A DNA stretch of 64,000 bases from JAMOQA01 sp964420365 (GTDB taxonomy: Bacteria; Acidobacteriota; Polarisedimenticolia; J045), in NCBI GenBank assembly GCA_964420365.1, contig CAYQTA010000094.1, forward strand, positions 102,205 to 166,204, written 5' to 3'. The notes beneath the pieces are model-generated. The model had not been told where the DNA came from, searched no databases, and was given only the letters and a program-made list of their open reading frames with translations. Shown here in pieces: positions 40,970 through 50,428 of the stretch (its first letter is position 1; each line of letters begins with the position of its first letter). A program made the position numbers and the translations under genes.

Positions 40970-41866
40970 ATGCGTGCCCCCACCGCGGGAACCCTCTGCC
41001 TCGCCGCCTCCCTCGGGCTCTTCGCCGCCGGCTGCGCCACGACGATGCCGGGCGCCGCGCCCGCCGCCGACTCCGCGGAGATCCGGGACCAGCTGTTCAA
41101 GCTACAGAAGGACTCGGCCCGGATCCTCGCGCGCGTGGAGACCCTGGCGGAGGAGTCTTCCGGGGACCGCTCCAACCCCGCCTGTGCCGAGGCCGCCACG
41201 AAGGTCGACGACCTGGCAACCGAGATTCGCGCCCTCGAGGAGCAGGTGCTCGCCACCCAGCGGCGGCTGGACGAGCTGTTCAGCGAGGTCCGGGCCCTGC
41301 GCCGGACCGCTCCCGCCGGCTGGGCCGCGGCCCCCCCCGCCGCGACTCCCGGGGGAACGGCCGGCGGGGCGGCGGGGGCCAGTCCTTCCGCCACCGGGGA
41401 GGTGCCCGGGGAGACCGCCGCGGGCGGCAGCGGGGAGACCGCCGCGCGGGCGGGCACGACCGGCCCGGAAACCCCGGAGGAGAGCCCGGTGGACGTGTTC
41501 AACCGGGCCTACGCGGACTTCTCCCAGGGCCACTACGAGCTGGCCCTGGCCGGTTTCCAGCGGGTGCTGCAGCTCGACCCGAACGGTCCCCTCTCCGACG
41601 ACGCCCAGTACTGGATCGGAGAAACGTACTACGCGATGCAGAAGTACCCCGAGGCGGCCGCGGCATTCGATCACCTGATCTCGGCCTGGCCCCGCTCGGA
41701 CCACCTGCGGGCGGCCCACCTGAAGAAAGGGCTCGCGCTGTTCGAGGGGCGGCGGACGACCGAGGGGGCGATCGAGCTCCAGGAGCTGATCGAGACCTGG
41801 CCCGGCTCCGACGAGGCACGGATCGCCGAGGACTACCTGAAGCGCAAGGGCATCCTCCAGGACTGA
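40970..41866 (+). CDS. cpoB: Cell division coordinator CpoB (YbgF-like)
   Basis: The 298-residue protein has a signal peptide ending FAAGC, which may make it a lipoprotein, then a coiled coil (about 35-115, the trimerisation region), a Gly/Ala/Thr-rich spacer and TPR repeats (about 172-295) with YADFSQGHYELALAGFQRVL and YWIGETYYAMQKYPEAA. CpoB links Tol to peptidoglycan synthesis. GAGGAGG lies ten bases before the ATG. It closes the tol-pal operon. Classical CpoB is not a lipoprotein, so the Cys is a local difference. Confidence 0.9.
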   Translation: MRAPTAGTLCLAASLGLFAAGCATTMPGAAPAADSAEIRDQLFKLQKDSARILARVETLAEESSGDRSNPACAEAATKVDDLATEIRALEEQVLATQRRLDELFSEVRALRRTAPAGWAAAPPAATPGGTAGGAAGASPSATGEVPGETAAGGSGETAARAGTTGPETPEESPVDVFNRAYADFSQGHYELALAGFQRVLQLDPNGPLSDDAQYWIGETYYAMQKYPEAAAAFDHLISAWPRSDHLRAAHLKKGLALFEGRRTTEGAIELQELIETWPGSDEARIAEDYLKRKGILQD

Positions 41867-41869
41867 GCC

Positions 41870-41883
41870 CCCGGGCGCCCGGG
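41870..41883 (+). terminator. Possible terminator after cpoB
   Basis: CCCGGG-CG-CCCGGG begins four bases after the cpoB stop. The loop is only two bases unless the inner pair opens, and there is no T-tract, so the call is weak. Confidence 0.3.
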
Positions 41884-41961
41884 TGCGCCGGCTGCCCGGA
41901 TCGTGGCAGAATCCCGGGTCGCCCCGGCCGGGGGAGACCCGGCCGTCCCTGGAGGGGAACG

Positions 41962-44900
41962 ATGCCCTACGCCCGACCGCGCGGCGAACACCGCTTCGCC
42001 GAGACCGAGCGCCGCATCCTCGAGTTCTGGAAGGAGAAGGACGTCTTCCGCCGCTCCCTCGCCCTGCGGGAAGGCGGTCCCCGGTTCGTCTTCTACGAGG
42101 GTCCGCCGACCGCCAACGGCCTGCCGCACAACGGCCACGTCCTGACCCGGGTGATCAAGGACCTGTTTCCCCGCTTCCGGGCGATGCGCGGGTACGACGT
42201 GCCGCGGAAGGCCGGCTGGGACACCCATGGCCTCCCGGTGGAGGTCGAGGTCGAGAAGGAGCTCGGCATCCACGGCAAGGACGAGATCGAGCGGTACGGC
42301 GTCGAGCCGTTCACGAAGCGGTGCATCGAGTCGGTCTTCCGCTACACCGAGGAGTGGGAGCGGTTGACCGAGCGGATCGGGTTCTGGATCGACCTCTCCG
42401 CCGCCTACGTCACGTTCCATCGTTCCTACGTCGAGTCGGTCTGGTGGGCGCTCTCGGAACTGCACCGGAAGGGTCTCCTCTACCGGGGTCACAAGGTCGT
42501 CTGGTGGTGGCCCCAGGGGGGCACGGCTCTCTCCTCCGCCGAGGTCGGGCTCGGCTACCGGGAGGTCGACGATCCGGAGGTGATCGTCCGCTTCCGCAGC
42601 CGCTCCCGCCCGGGGGTCAGCTACCTCGCATGGACGACCACCCCCTGGACCCTGCCGAGCAACGTCGCCCTCGCGGTCCGACCCGACATGGACTACGTGC
42701 TGGCCGAGGTGGACGACGGCTCGGGCGGGAGGGAGCGGGTCATCGTCGCCGCCTCCCTGGCCGAGCAGGTGCTCGCCGGGAAGGAATGGCGCGAGCTCGA
42801 GCGGTTCCCCGGGCGGGCCCTCGTCGGAGAGGCGTACGAGCCCCTCTTCCGCTACGCGGAGCCCGCGGGGGGAAAGGCGTACGAGATCCTGGCCGCCGAC
42901 TTCGTCGGGGCCGACCAGGGAACCGGGATCGTCCACGTGGCGCCCGCCTTCGGCGAGGACGATTTCCGTGTCGCCCGCGAGAACGGGTTCGGCTTCCTCC
43001 AGCTCCTGCAGGAGGACGGGACCTTCCCGCCCGAGGTCACCGACTTCGCCGGCCGCTACTGCAAGGAGGCGGACCGGGACATCGTCCGGCTCCTCCGGGC
43101 ACGGGGAGCGGTCTTCCGCGAGGGAACGTACCGGCACGACTACCCGTTCTGCTGGCGGGCCAAGGACGACCCGCTGATCCAGTTCGCCCGGCCCGCCTGG
43201 TTCATCCGGACGACCGCGCTGATCGACCGGGCGATCGAGAACAACCGGGCCGTCAACTGGCTGCCGGAGAACATCCGCGAGGGCCGCTTCGGCGACTTCC
43301 TGCGGAACAACGTCGACTGGGCCCTGTCCCGGGAACGCTACTGGGGCACCCCCCTGCCGATCTGGACCTGCTCCGGGTGCGGACGCGAGGTCGCCCTCGA
43401 CCGGCTGGAGGCCGCCCTCGAGCGGAACCCGGAGGCCCTCGCGCACTGGAAGGAAGCCGTCCGGGAGGATCCCTCCCTCAGCGAACACCTGGTGGTCCAC
43501 AAGCCGTGGGTCGACCGGGTCACCTTCCCCTGTCCCGGGTGCGGCGGCGAGATGCGGCGGGTCCCCGAGGTGATCGACTGCTGGTTCGACTCCGGCTGCA
43601 TGCCGTTCGCCCAGTTCGGGTTTCCCCACCGCGGCCGGGAGGAGTTCCTTCGCTCGTTCCCGGCGGACTTCATCTCGGAAGCGATCGACCAGACCAGGGG
43701 CTGGTTCTACTCCCTGCTGATGATCTCCACGCTGGTCTTCGACGAGGAGACCCAGCGCCGCTACGGCTTCGACCCACCCCGGCCCTACCCGCATCCCTAC
43801 CGGACCTGCATCGTCCTCGGCCACGTGTGCGACCCGGAGGGCAAGAAGGAATCGAAGAGCTCCGGCAACTACACGCCGCCCGACCTCGTGCTCGAGGGTT
43901 CGTTCCGCCTGGTGGTCGCTCCGCCCGAACGGCTCCCCGATCCCCCGCCGGGCGACGCCATCGTCCTCCTCCCCGCCCAGGTGAAAACCCTTTCCCTGCC
44001 GGCCGACGCGCGGGTCCGTCTCCGGAACCCGGCCTCCCCCGACCGGGTGACCGAGGCCCGCATCATCCCGGGCCCCGCCGGCAAGGAGGCCGTCGTCCTG
44101 GGGGACGAGGTCCGGGCGGCCCTCGGGATCGTGCCCGGCCAGCCGGTGGTCCTCGAGGTCCTCGACGATCCCCCGGGGGCGGACGCCTTCCGGTGGTTCT
44201 TCTACGCCTCCGGGCCACCCTGGAACAACACGCGCAATTCCCTGCGGGCGATCCGCGAGCGGCAGAACGAGTTCCTCGTCCGGTGGGCGAACGTCCTTCA
44301 CTTCTTCCTCATCTACGCGTCGATCGACGGGTTCGACCCGGCCCGGGGCAACCCCCTCCGGGGCGGCGGGCTGCCCCCGTTCGACGCGGGAGAGGGGTAC
44401 CGGCCGGCGGGGGAACGCTCGCGGATGGACCGCTGGATCCTATCCGAGACCGCCCTGCTCCAGCGCGAGGTGACCGGTCACCTGGAGGCCTACCGGGTTT
44501 TCGAGGCCGCCCGGGCCCTCGAGCGGTTCGTCGACGGCCTCTCCAACTGGTACGTCCGGCGCTCCCGTGCCCGCTTCTGGGCGGCGGGAATGGAGCAGGA
44601 CAAGCGGGACGCCTTCTGGACCCTCTGGGAGGTCCTGGTCCGCCTCGCCCAGGTGGCGGCGCCCTTCGTCCCCTTCTTCGCCGAGCACTGCTGGCAGACC
44701 CTCGTCCTCGGCGCCTGGCCGGGAGCGGACCCGGACAGCGTCCACCTCGCCGACTGGCCCGAGCTGCCCGGGTCGTGGATCGACCGCGAGCTTTCCCGCG
44801 CGATGGCCCTCGCCCGGGAAGCGGTCTCCCTCGGGTTGTCCGCCCGGGCGTCCGCCCGGATCCGCGTCCGGCAACCCCTGCGCGGCGCCCGGGTCTTCGT

Positions 44901-45537
44901 CGCGCGCGAGGAGGACCGGGATGCCCTCGCCGCGCTCGCCGAGGTGGTCGCCGAGGAGCTGAACGTCCGGCAGGTCGAGGTGGGCGGCGACGCGGAGCGG
45001 TTCGTCACCTGGAAGGTCACGCCCAACTTCCGCGCGATCGGTCCGCGCTACGGGAAACTGGTCCCCGGGATCAAGAAGACCCTCCTCTCCGCCGATGGTG
45101 CCGCCCTGCGCCGGCAACTCGACGAGCACGGCCGGATCCGGCTCGAGGTCGCGGGGGAGCAGGTCGAGCTCGGGCCGGACGAGGTCCAGGTGGTCCTCCA
45201 GCCCCGCGAGGGATTCGCGGCGGCCGGGTCGCCACGGGTCGTCGTGGTCCTGGACACCGAGCTCGACGAGGAGCTGGTCCGGGAAGGGCTGGCCCGGGAG
45301 CTGATCAACCGGATCCAGTCGTTCCGCAAGGACCTCGACCTCGACTACGTCGACAGGATCCGCGTCCGGGTCACGGGCGACGACGAGATCGCGGCGGTCG
45401 TCGCGGCCCACGGGGACCTGGTCGCCCGGGAAACCCTCGCGGTCGAGCTGGCGCCGGGGGAACCCGAGCCCGGGATGGAGACCCGCGAGGTCGACCTGGC
45501 CGGCCACGCCGCCCGGATCGGGCTCGCGCGGGCCTGA
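41962..45537 (+). CDS. ileS: Isoleucyl-tRNA synthetase (clade-2 type, with insertion)
   Basis: IleS charges tRNA-Ile. The 1191-residue class I enzyme has the HIGH-like motif GLPHNGHV (53-60), the editing domain, CxxC zinc pairs (CSGCG, CPGCG), WFDSGCMPFAQ, and KESKS at 629-633 in place of KMSKS. Between this loop and GADAFRWFFYASG (from 739) lie about 90 extra residues of beta-like sequence, where other IleS have about 15. GLPHxGH and GNY after KESKS resemble the eukaryote-like IleS2 clade, which is often mupirocin resistant. The ATG follows TGGAGGGGA. Confidence 0.95.
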   Translation: MPYARPRGEHRFAETERRILEFWKEKDVFRRSLALREGGPRFVFYEGPPTANGLPHNGHVLTRVIKDLFPRFRAMRGYDVPRKAGWDTHGLPVEVEVEKELGIHGKDEIERYGVEPFTKRCIESVFRYTEEWERLTERIGFWIDLSAAYVTFHRSYVESVWWALSELHRKGLLYRGHKVVWWWPQGGTALSSAEVGLGYREVDDPEVIVRFRSRSRPGVSYLAWTTTPWTLPSNVALAVRPDMDYVLAEVDDGSGGRERVIVAASLAEQVLAGKEWRELERFPGRALVGEAYEPLFRYAEPAGGKAYEILAADFVGADQGTGIVHVAPAFGEDDFRVARENGFGFLQLLQEDGTFPPEVTDFAGRYCKEADRDIVRLLRARGAVFREGTYRHDYPFCWRAKDDPLIQFARPAWFIRTTALIDRAIENNRAVNWLPENIREGRFGDFLRNNVDWALSRERYWGTPLPIWTCSGCGREVALDRLEAALERNPEALAHWKEAVREDPSLSEHLVVHKPWVDRVTFPCPGCGGEMRRVPEVIDCWFDSGCMPFAQFGFPHRGREEFLRSFPADFISEAIDQTRGWFYSLLMISTLVFDEETQRRYGFDPPRPYPHPYRTCIVLGHVCDPEGKKESKSSGNYTPPDLVLEGSFRLVVAPPERLPDPPPGDAIVLLPAQVKTLSLPADARVRLRNPASPDRVTEARIIPGPAGKEAVVLGDEVRAALGIVPGQPVVLEVLDDPPGADAFRWFFYASGPPWNNTRNSLRAIRERQNEFLVRWANVLHFFLIYASIDGFDPARGNPLRGGGLPPFDAGEGYRPAGERSRMDRWILSETALLQREVTGHLEAYRVFEAARALERFVDGLSNWYVRRSRARFWAAGMEQDKRDAFWTLWEVLVRLAQVAAPFVPFFAEHCWQTLVLGAWPGADPDSVHLADWPELPGSWIDRELSRAMALAREAVSLGLSARASARIRVRQPLRGARVFVAREEDRDALAALAEVVAEELNVRQVEVGGDAERFVTWKVTPNFRAIGPRYGKLVPGIKKTLLSADGAALRRQLDEHGRIRLEVAGEQVELGPDEVQVVLQPREGFAAAGSPRVVVVLDTELDEELVREGLARELINRIQSFRKDLDLDYVDRIRVRVTGDDEIAAVVAAHGDLVARETLAVELAPGEPEPGMETREVDLAGHAARIGLARA

Positions 45538-45541
45538 GGCG

Positions 45542-45901
45542 ATGACCCGCGAAGATCCCGGGGGGCTCGCCCAGGTGGGCAGGGGTGCGACCGTGCACGG
45601 CCGCCTCGCCGGAAAGGGAGCCCTTCTCGTCCACGGCACGCTCCGGGGAGAGGTCGACCTGGACGGCGAGCTGGTCGTCGCCGCGGACGGCCGCATCGAG
45701 GAGGGGCGGGTACGGGCCGGCCGGCTGCGGGTCGAAGGCAGCGCCCACGGGGCGTTTCGCGTCCTCGGCCCCCTCGAGATCGTCGCCGGGGGAGCGGTCC
45801 GCGGCGAGGTGGAGGCGGCGCGGCTCGACGCTTCCCCGGACGGGCTCCTGGACGCCGAGCTCAGGATCGGCTTCCCCCGGCCCGGCCCGGGGTCGTCCTG
45901 A
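45542..45901 (+). CDS. Bactofilin-family protein
   Basis: The 119-residue protein is a right-handed beta-helix of the polymer-forming cytoskeletal type: GRGATVHGRLAGKGALLVHG, GEVDLDGELVVAADGRIEEG and GGAVRGEVEAARLD, with a period of about 17 residues. Bactofilins polymerise without nucleotide and organise cell-shape or envelope machinery. The disordered N and C ends are very short. It starts four bases after ileS, an odd partner, so the link is probably only transcriptional. Confidence 0.85.
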   Translation: MTREDPGGLAQVGRGATVHGRLAGKGALLVHGTLRGEVDLDGELVVAADGRIEEGRVRAGRLRVEGSAHGAFRVLGPLEIVAGGAVRGEVEAARLDASPDGLLDAELRIGFPRPGPGSS

Positions 45902-45965
45902 TCGTTCCCCGCGGCCCCCGTTTCCCTCAAGAACGTTCGCCTCCGTCCGATAGGTCCGGTGAACG

Positions 45966-45989
45966 CGCGGGAGTCGACCGGCTCCCGCG
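45966..45989 (+). other. Hairpin upstream of the NtrC-type regulator
   Basis: CGCGGGAG and CTCCCGCG pair perfectly across an 8-base loop. The hairpin ends 21 bases before the regulator start, so it can be a terminator for bactofilin or a leader element of the regulator. Confidence 0.4.
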
Positions 45990-46010
45990 GGACCCCGGGC
46001 GGAGGTTCGG

Positions 46011-47405
<1,395 letters not shown>

Positions 47406-47539
47406 TCCCTCCCGCGCCCGCCCCCCCGCGCATTCCCCCGAGACGCCCCGCGAAGGAGCGTCCCGGGAAGCCGGGCGGAAGGCCGGGGGCCTCCCCGTCG
47501 CCCGGGGGAAGCCGGGAGGCGGGGTGCCGGAACGAGAAC

Positions 47540-47563
47540 GGGGCGCCTCCGCGGAGGCGCCCC
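47540..47563. terminator. Bidirectional terminator between the regulator and rpsT
   Basis: A 24-base perfect palindrome (GGGGCGCCTC, CGCG loop, GAGGCGCCCC) lies between the convergent ends of the NtrC-type gene and rpsT. It can form a 10-bp stem on either strand. A T-tract is missing. Confidence 0.7.
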
Positions 47564-47587
47564 GGGGCATCGGTTCACCCGGCCGCG

Positions 47588-47866
47588 TCAGGATGCCTTC
47601 TCCGCGGCCAGCCTGTTGAGGGCCTGCTGCAGGCGGGACTTGTAGCGGGAGGCGGTGTTGTCGTGGATGACACCGGCCCGGGCGGTGCGGTCGATCAGCC
47701 CCAGGACCCCCGGGAGCATCTCCCGGGCACGCTCGAGGTCCCCCTCGCCGAGGGTGGCGCGGAACTTCTTGATGAAGGTGCGCATCCGCTTGCGCCAAAA
47801 CCGGTTACGGAGCCGGCGCACGGCGTCCCGGCGGGCCTTCTTCGCGGCAGACTTGTGATTCGCCAT
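47588..47866 (-). CDS. rpsT: 30S ribosomal protein S20
   Basis: S20 binds 16S rRNA early in 30S assembly. The 92-residue basic protein has the typical start MANHKSAAKKARRDAVRRLRN, HDNTASRYKSRLQQALNRL at the end, and normal length. The ATG at 47864-47866 follows GAGAGAGG. It is monocistronic, with its own strong promoter and a palindromic terminator, and convergent with the regulator gene. Confidence 0.97.
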   Translation of the reverse strand: MANHKSAAKKARRDAVRRLRNRFWRKRMRTFIKKFRATLGEGDLERAREMLPGVLGLIDRTARAGVIHDNTASRYKSRLQQALNRLAAEKAS

Positions 47867-47924
47867 CGGGTCGTACCTCTCTCGCCATGGGTCCCGCGCG
47901 GGGCGGGGCCAGCGGGTCCGGGGG

Positions 47925-47953
47925 ATTCTGCGGCACGCCCCACCCCTTGTCAA
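47925..47953 (-). promoter_or_regulatory. rpsT promoter
   Basis: On the minus strand TTGACA (47948-47953) is a perfect -35 and CAGAAT (47925-47930) a good -10, with the ideal 17-base spacing. The leader would be about 50 bases. This is the best sigma-70 type promoter in the window. Confidence 0.8.
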
Positions 47954-48002
47954 ATCCTCCGCCGGGAACCCGGCGGGCGTGCGGCGGGCCGAGCGGGCGG
48001 GG

Positions 48003-48008
48003 TATCCT
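48003..48008 (+). promoter_or_regulatory. -10-like hexamer directly upstream of lspA
   Basis: TATCCT ends eight bases before the lspA ATG, with only CCCCCACC between. There is no Shine-Dalgarno, so lspA may be translated from a leaderless transcript. The -35 is not recognisable. Confidence 0.4.
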
Positions 48009-48016
48009 CCCCCACC

Positions 48017-48580
48017 ATGGAACTTCCCCGCGGACCGAGACGACGGGACCTCGCCCTCGCCGGCGGGTGGCTCCTGCTCGACCAGGCGACCAAGTTCGTG
48101 GCCGAGCGGGCCTTCGCCGAGCCGGTGACGGTGGTCCCCCACTGCCTGCGCTTCGCCCTCAGCCACAACCGGGGGGCGCTCTTCGGGTTCCTCGCCGCGG
48201 CGCCCGACCCGTGGCGGGGAATGCTCCTCACCGTGCTGCCGGTGCTGGCGATCGCCGGGATCGCCTGGCTCCTCCTTCGCGCGCCGCTCCACGAGCGCTA
48301 CGGCCGGATCGGCCTCGCCCTGATCCTCGGCGGGGCGGCGGGCAACGTGATCGATCGGCTCCTCCACGGGCACGTGATCGACTTCATCGACGTCTACGCC
48401 GGCTGGGAGGCAATCGGACGTCCCCTCGTGCGCCTCCTCGGAACGAACCGCTGGCCCACCTTCAACGTCGCCGACATCGGGCTCACCTGCGGCGCGGCCC
48501 TGCTCTTCTTCGAGGTCTTTCTCCGCCGGTCCCCCCGGGACGGCGGGGACGAGGGAGACGGTGTTTCCGTACCTCGTTGA
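48017..48580 (+). CDS. lspA: Lipoprotein signal peptidase II
   Basis: LspA cuts the signal peptide from diacylated prolipoproteins. The 187-residue protein has four membrane helices and the two catalytic aspartates in GGAAGNVIDRLLHG and FNVADIGLTCG. The Arg/Gly-rich start and the absence of a Shine-Dalgarno before the ATG (48017) are notable. It overlaps lgt by 20 bases, which places two sequential lipoprotein enzymes in one transcript, in reverse order of action. Confidence 0.95.
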   Translation: MELPRGPRRRDLALAGGWLLLDQATKFVAERAFAEPVTVVPHCLRFALSHNRGALFGFLAAAPDPWRGMLLTVLPVLAIAGIAWLLLRAPLHERYGRIGLALILGGAAGNVIDRLLHGHVIDFIDVYAGWEAIGRPLVRLLGTNRWPTFNVADIGLTCGAALLFFEVFLRRSPRDGGDEGDGVSVPR

Positions 48581-49406
48581 CCTGGGCAGGTGGACGCTCC
48601 CCCTCGTCGGGGAGGTCCACGTGGCGATCCCCACCTACGGCGTCCTGGTCGCCCTCGCGATCCTCGTCGCCTGGACCTGGTACCTGCGGAACGCCCGGGC
48701 GGAAGGGATCGACCCGGACGCCGCGGCCGGCGTGGCCTTCTGGGGACTGCTCGCGGGAATCCTCGGGGGGAAGCTGGGCCTCGTCCTCGTCGAGCTGCCG
48801 CGCTTCGTGGCCCGTCCCCGGGACCTCCTGAGCCTGGAGCTCCTCCAGTCCGCGGGCGTCGTGTGGATCGCCCTCCTCGCCGGACTCGTCGGCTTCCTCC
48901 TGGCCGCCCGGGTTCGTCGGCTTCCCGCCCGGGAGCTGGTCGACGCGGCGGCGGTTCCCCTGCCGGTCGCCCAGGCGATCGGACGTCTCGGCTGCCTGGC
49001 CGCCGGCTGCTGCTTCGGCGGGCGCTGCGACCTGCCGTGGGGCGTCGTGTACCGGTCGGCCATCGCCCACGAGCGCACCGGTGTCCCCCTCGGGGTCCCC
49101 CTCCACCCGGCCCCCCTGTACGAGGCGCTCGGGAACCTGCTCCTGGTGCTCCCGCTCCTCCTGCTGGTACGGGCCCGGCGGCGGGCCCCCGGCGAGGTCT
49201 TCCTCGCCTGGGCGACCGGGTACGGGATCCTGCGCTTCCTCGTGGAGTTCACCCGGGGGGACCGGGTGCGCGGCCTGTGGCTCGGGGGAACCCTCTCGAC
49301 GAGCCAGCTGATCTCCCTCGCCGTCGTCCCGGTGGCGGCCGGCACCTGGATCGCGCTCCGGCGCGGGGCCGGCGGCGCCGGCAGCCGGCAGGGGGATGCG
49401 CCGTGA
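48561..49406 (+). CDS. lgt: Prolipoprotein diacylglyceryl transferase
   Basis: Lgt moves diacylglycerol from phosphatidylglycerol to the lipobox cysteine. The 281-residue membrane protein has the Lgt signature with GRLGCLAAGCCFGGRCDLPWG, PLHPAPLYEALGNL and FLVEFTRGD, and about seven helices. The GTG start at 48561, behind GAGGGAGA, lies 20 bases inside lspA. The stop overlaps the rluD start (GTGA). Confidence 0.95.
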   Translation: MFPYLVDLGRWTLPLVGEVHVAIPTYGVLVALAILVAWTWYLRNARAEGIDPDAAAGVAFWGLLAGILGGKLGLVLVELPRFVARPRDLLSLELLQSAGVVWIALLAGLVGFLLAARVRRLPARELVDAAAVPLPVAQAIGRLGCLAAGCCFGGRCDLPWGVVYRSAIAHERTGVPLGVPLHPAPLYEALGNLLLVLPLLLLVRARRRAPGEVFLAWATGYGILRFLVEFTRGDRVRGLWLGGTLSTSQLISLAVVPVAAGTWIALRRGAGGAGSRQGDAP

Positions 49407-50428
49407 TCGCGCGGGACGACGGGGCGGCGGGAAAGGAGGCGGGCGGCACCCGCCACCGCCACCCGGTGCCCCCGGAGGCGGCGGGAGAGCGCCTCGACCG
49501 CTTCCTCGCGGCCCTCCATCCCGACCGGTCCCGCTCCCGGATCCAGGCCCTGGTCCGCGAGGGTCTCGCCACCGTCGACGGGCGCCCCGCGCGCCCGGGA
49601 GAGCGGCTTCGGGGCGGCGAGCTGGTCGAGATCGTCCTGCCACCCGAGCCGCCGGAAGACCGGATCGAGCCCGAACCGCTCCCCCTGGAGGTCCTCCACG
49701 AGGACGAGCACCTGGCGGTCCTGGTCAAGCCCGCGGGCGTGGTCGTCCATCCGGGAGCGGGGGTGCGGGAGGGCACCCTGGCGGCGGCGATCCTCCACCG
49801 GTGGCCGGAGACCGCGGGGGTGGGGGGGCCCGGGCGCCCCGGGATCGTCCACCGTCTCGACCGGGGAACCTCGGGCGTGATCCTGGTCGCCCGCACGGCC
49901 GAGGCCCACCGGGCCCTCCAGGAACAGTTCCGGGAACGGACGGTGGAGAAGCGGTACGCGGGAATCTGCTGGGGCCGTCCCCGGGAACCGTCCGGGCGGA
50001 TCGAGCTGCCGGTGGGGCGGGATCCCCGGTCCCGCGTGAAGATGACGACCCGCGCCCGGGGCGGCCGCCCGGCGATCACCCTCTGGCGGGTCCTCGAGGA
50101 GGTTCCCGGCTTCGCCCTCGTCGAGGCCCGGATCCTGACCGGACGGACCCACCAGGTCCGCGTCCACCTGGCGGCGATCGGCCATCCCCTCGCCGGGGAC
50201 GACGTCTACGGGGGTCGCCGGGAACGGAGCGTCGCCGATCCCGTCCGCCGCGGGGCGCTCCGCGCCCTCGCGCGACCGGCGCTCCATGCCCTCGAGATCG
50301 CCTTCGATCACCCGGCGAGCGGTCGACGGATGCGGTTCCGGGCCCCCTGGCCGCCGGACCTGCGGGACCTGTGGACGGTTCTCGGGGGGAGGCTGGTGCC
50401 GGGCGGGCCCGCGGAGGGCCAGCCGTGA
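49403..50428 (+). CDS. rluD: 23S rRNA pseudouridine synthase, RluD family
   Basis: RluD-type enzymes make pseudouridines in helix 69 of 23S rRNA. The 341-residue protein has an S4 domain (about 28-85) and a catalytic domain with the Asp in GIVHRLDRGTSGVILVA, KRYAGICWG and ILTGRTHQVRVHLAAIGHPL. The GTG start overlaps the lgt stop. Subfamily members differ in target site, so the exact uridines are inferred. The following gene starts in another GTGA overlap. Confidence 0.92.
   Translation: MIARDDGAAGKEAGGTRHRHPVPPEAAGERLDRFLAALHPDRSRSRIQALVREGLATVDGRPARPGERLRGGELVEIVLPPEPPEDRIEPEPLPLEVLHEDEHLAVLVKPAGVVVHPGAGVREGTLAAAILHRWPETAGVGGPGRPGIVHRLDRGTSGVILVARTAEAHRALQEQFRERTVEKRYAGICWGRPREPSGRIELPVGRDPRSRVKMTTRARGGRPAITLWRVLEEVPGFALVEARILTGRTHQVRVHLAAIGHPLAGDDVYGGRRERSVADPVRRGALRALARPALHALEIAFDHPASGRRMRFRAPWPPDLRDLWTVLGGRLVPGGPAEGQP

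Noticed and set aside
41833..44301. 822-codon minus-strand frame opposite ileS
   Set aside because: It is antisense to a well-supported synthetase and shows only the composition expected from high GC, with no domain or ribosome-binding site.
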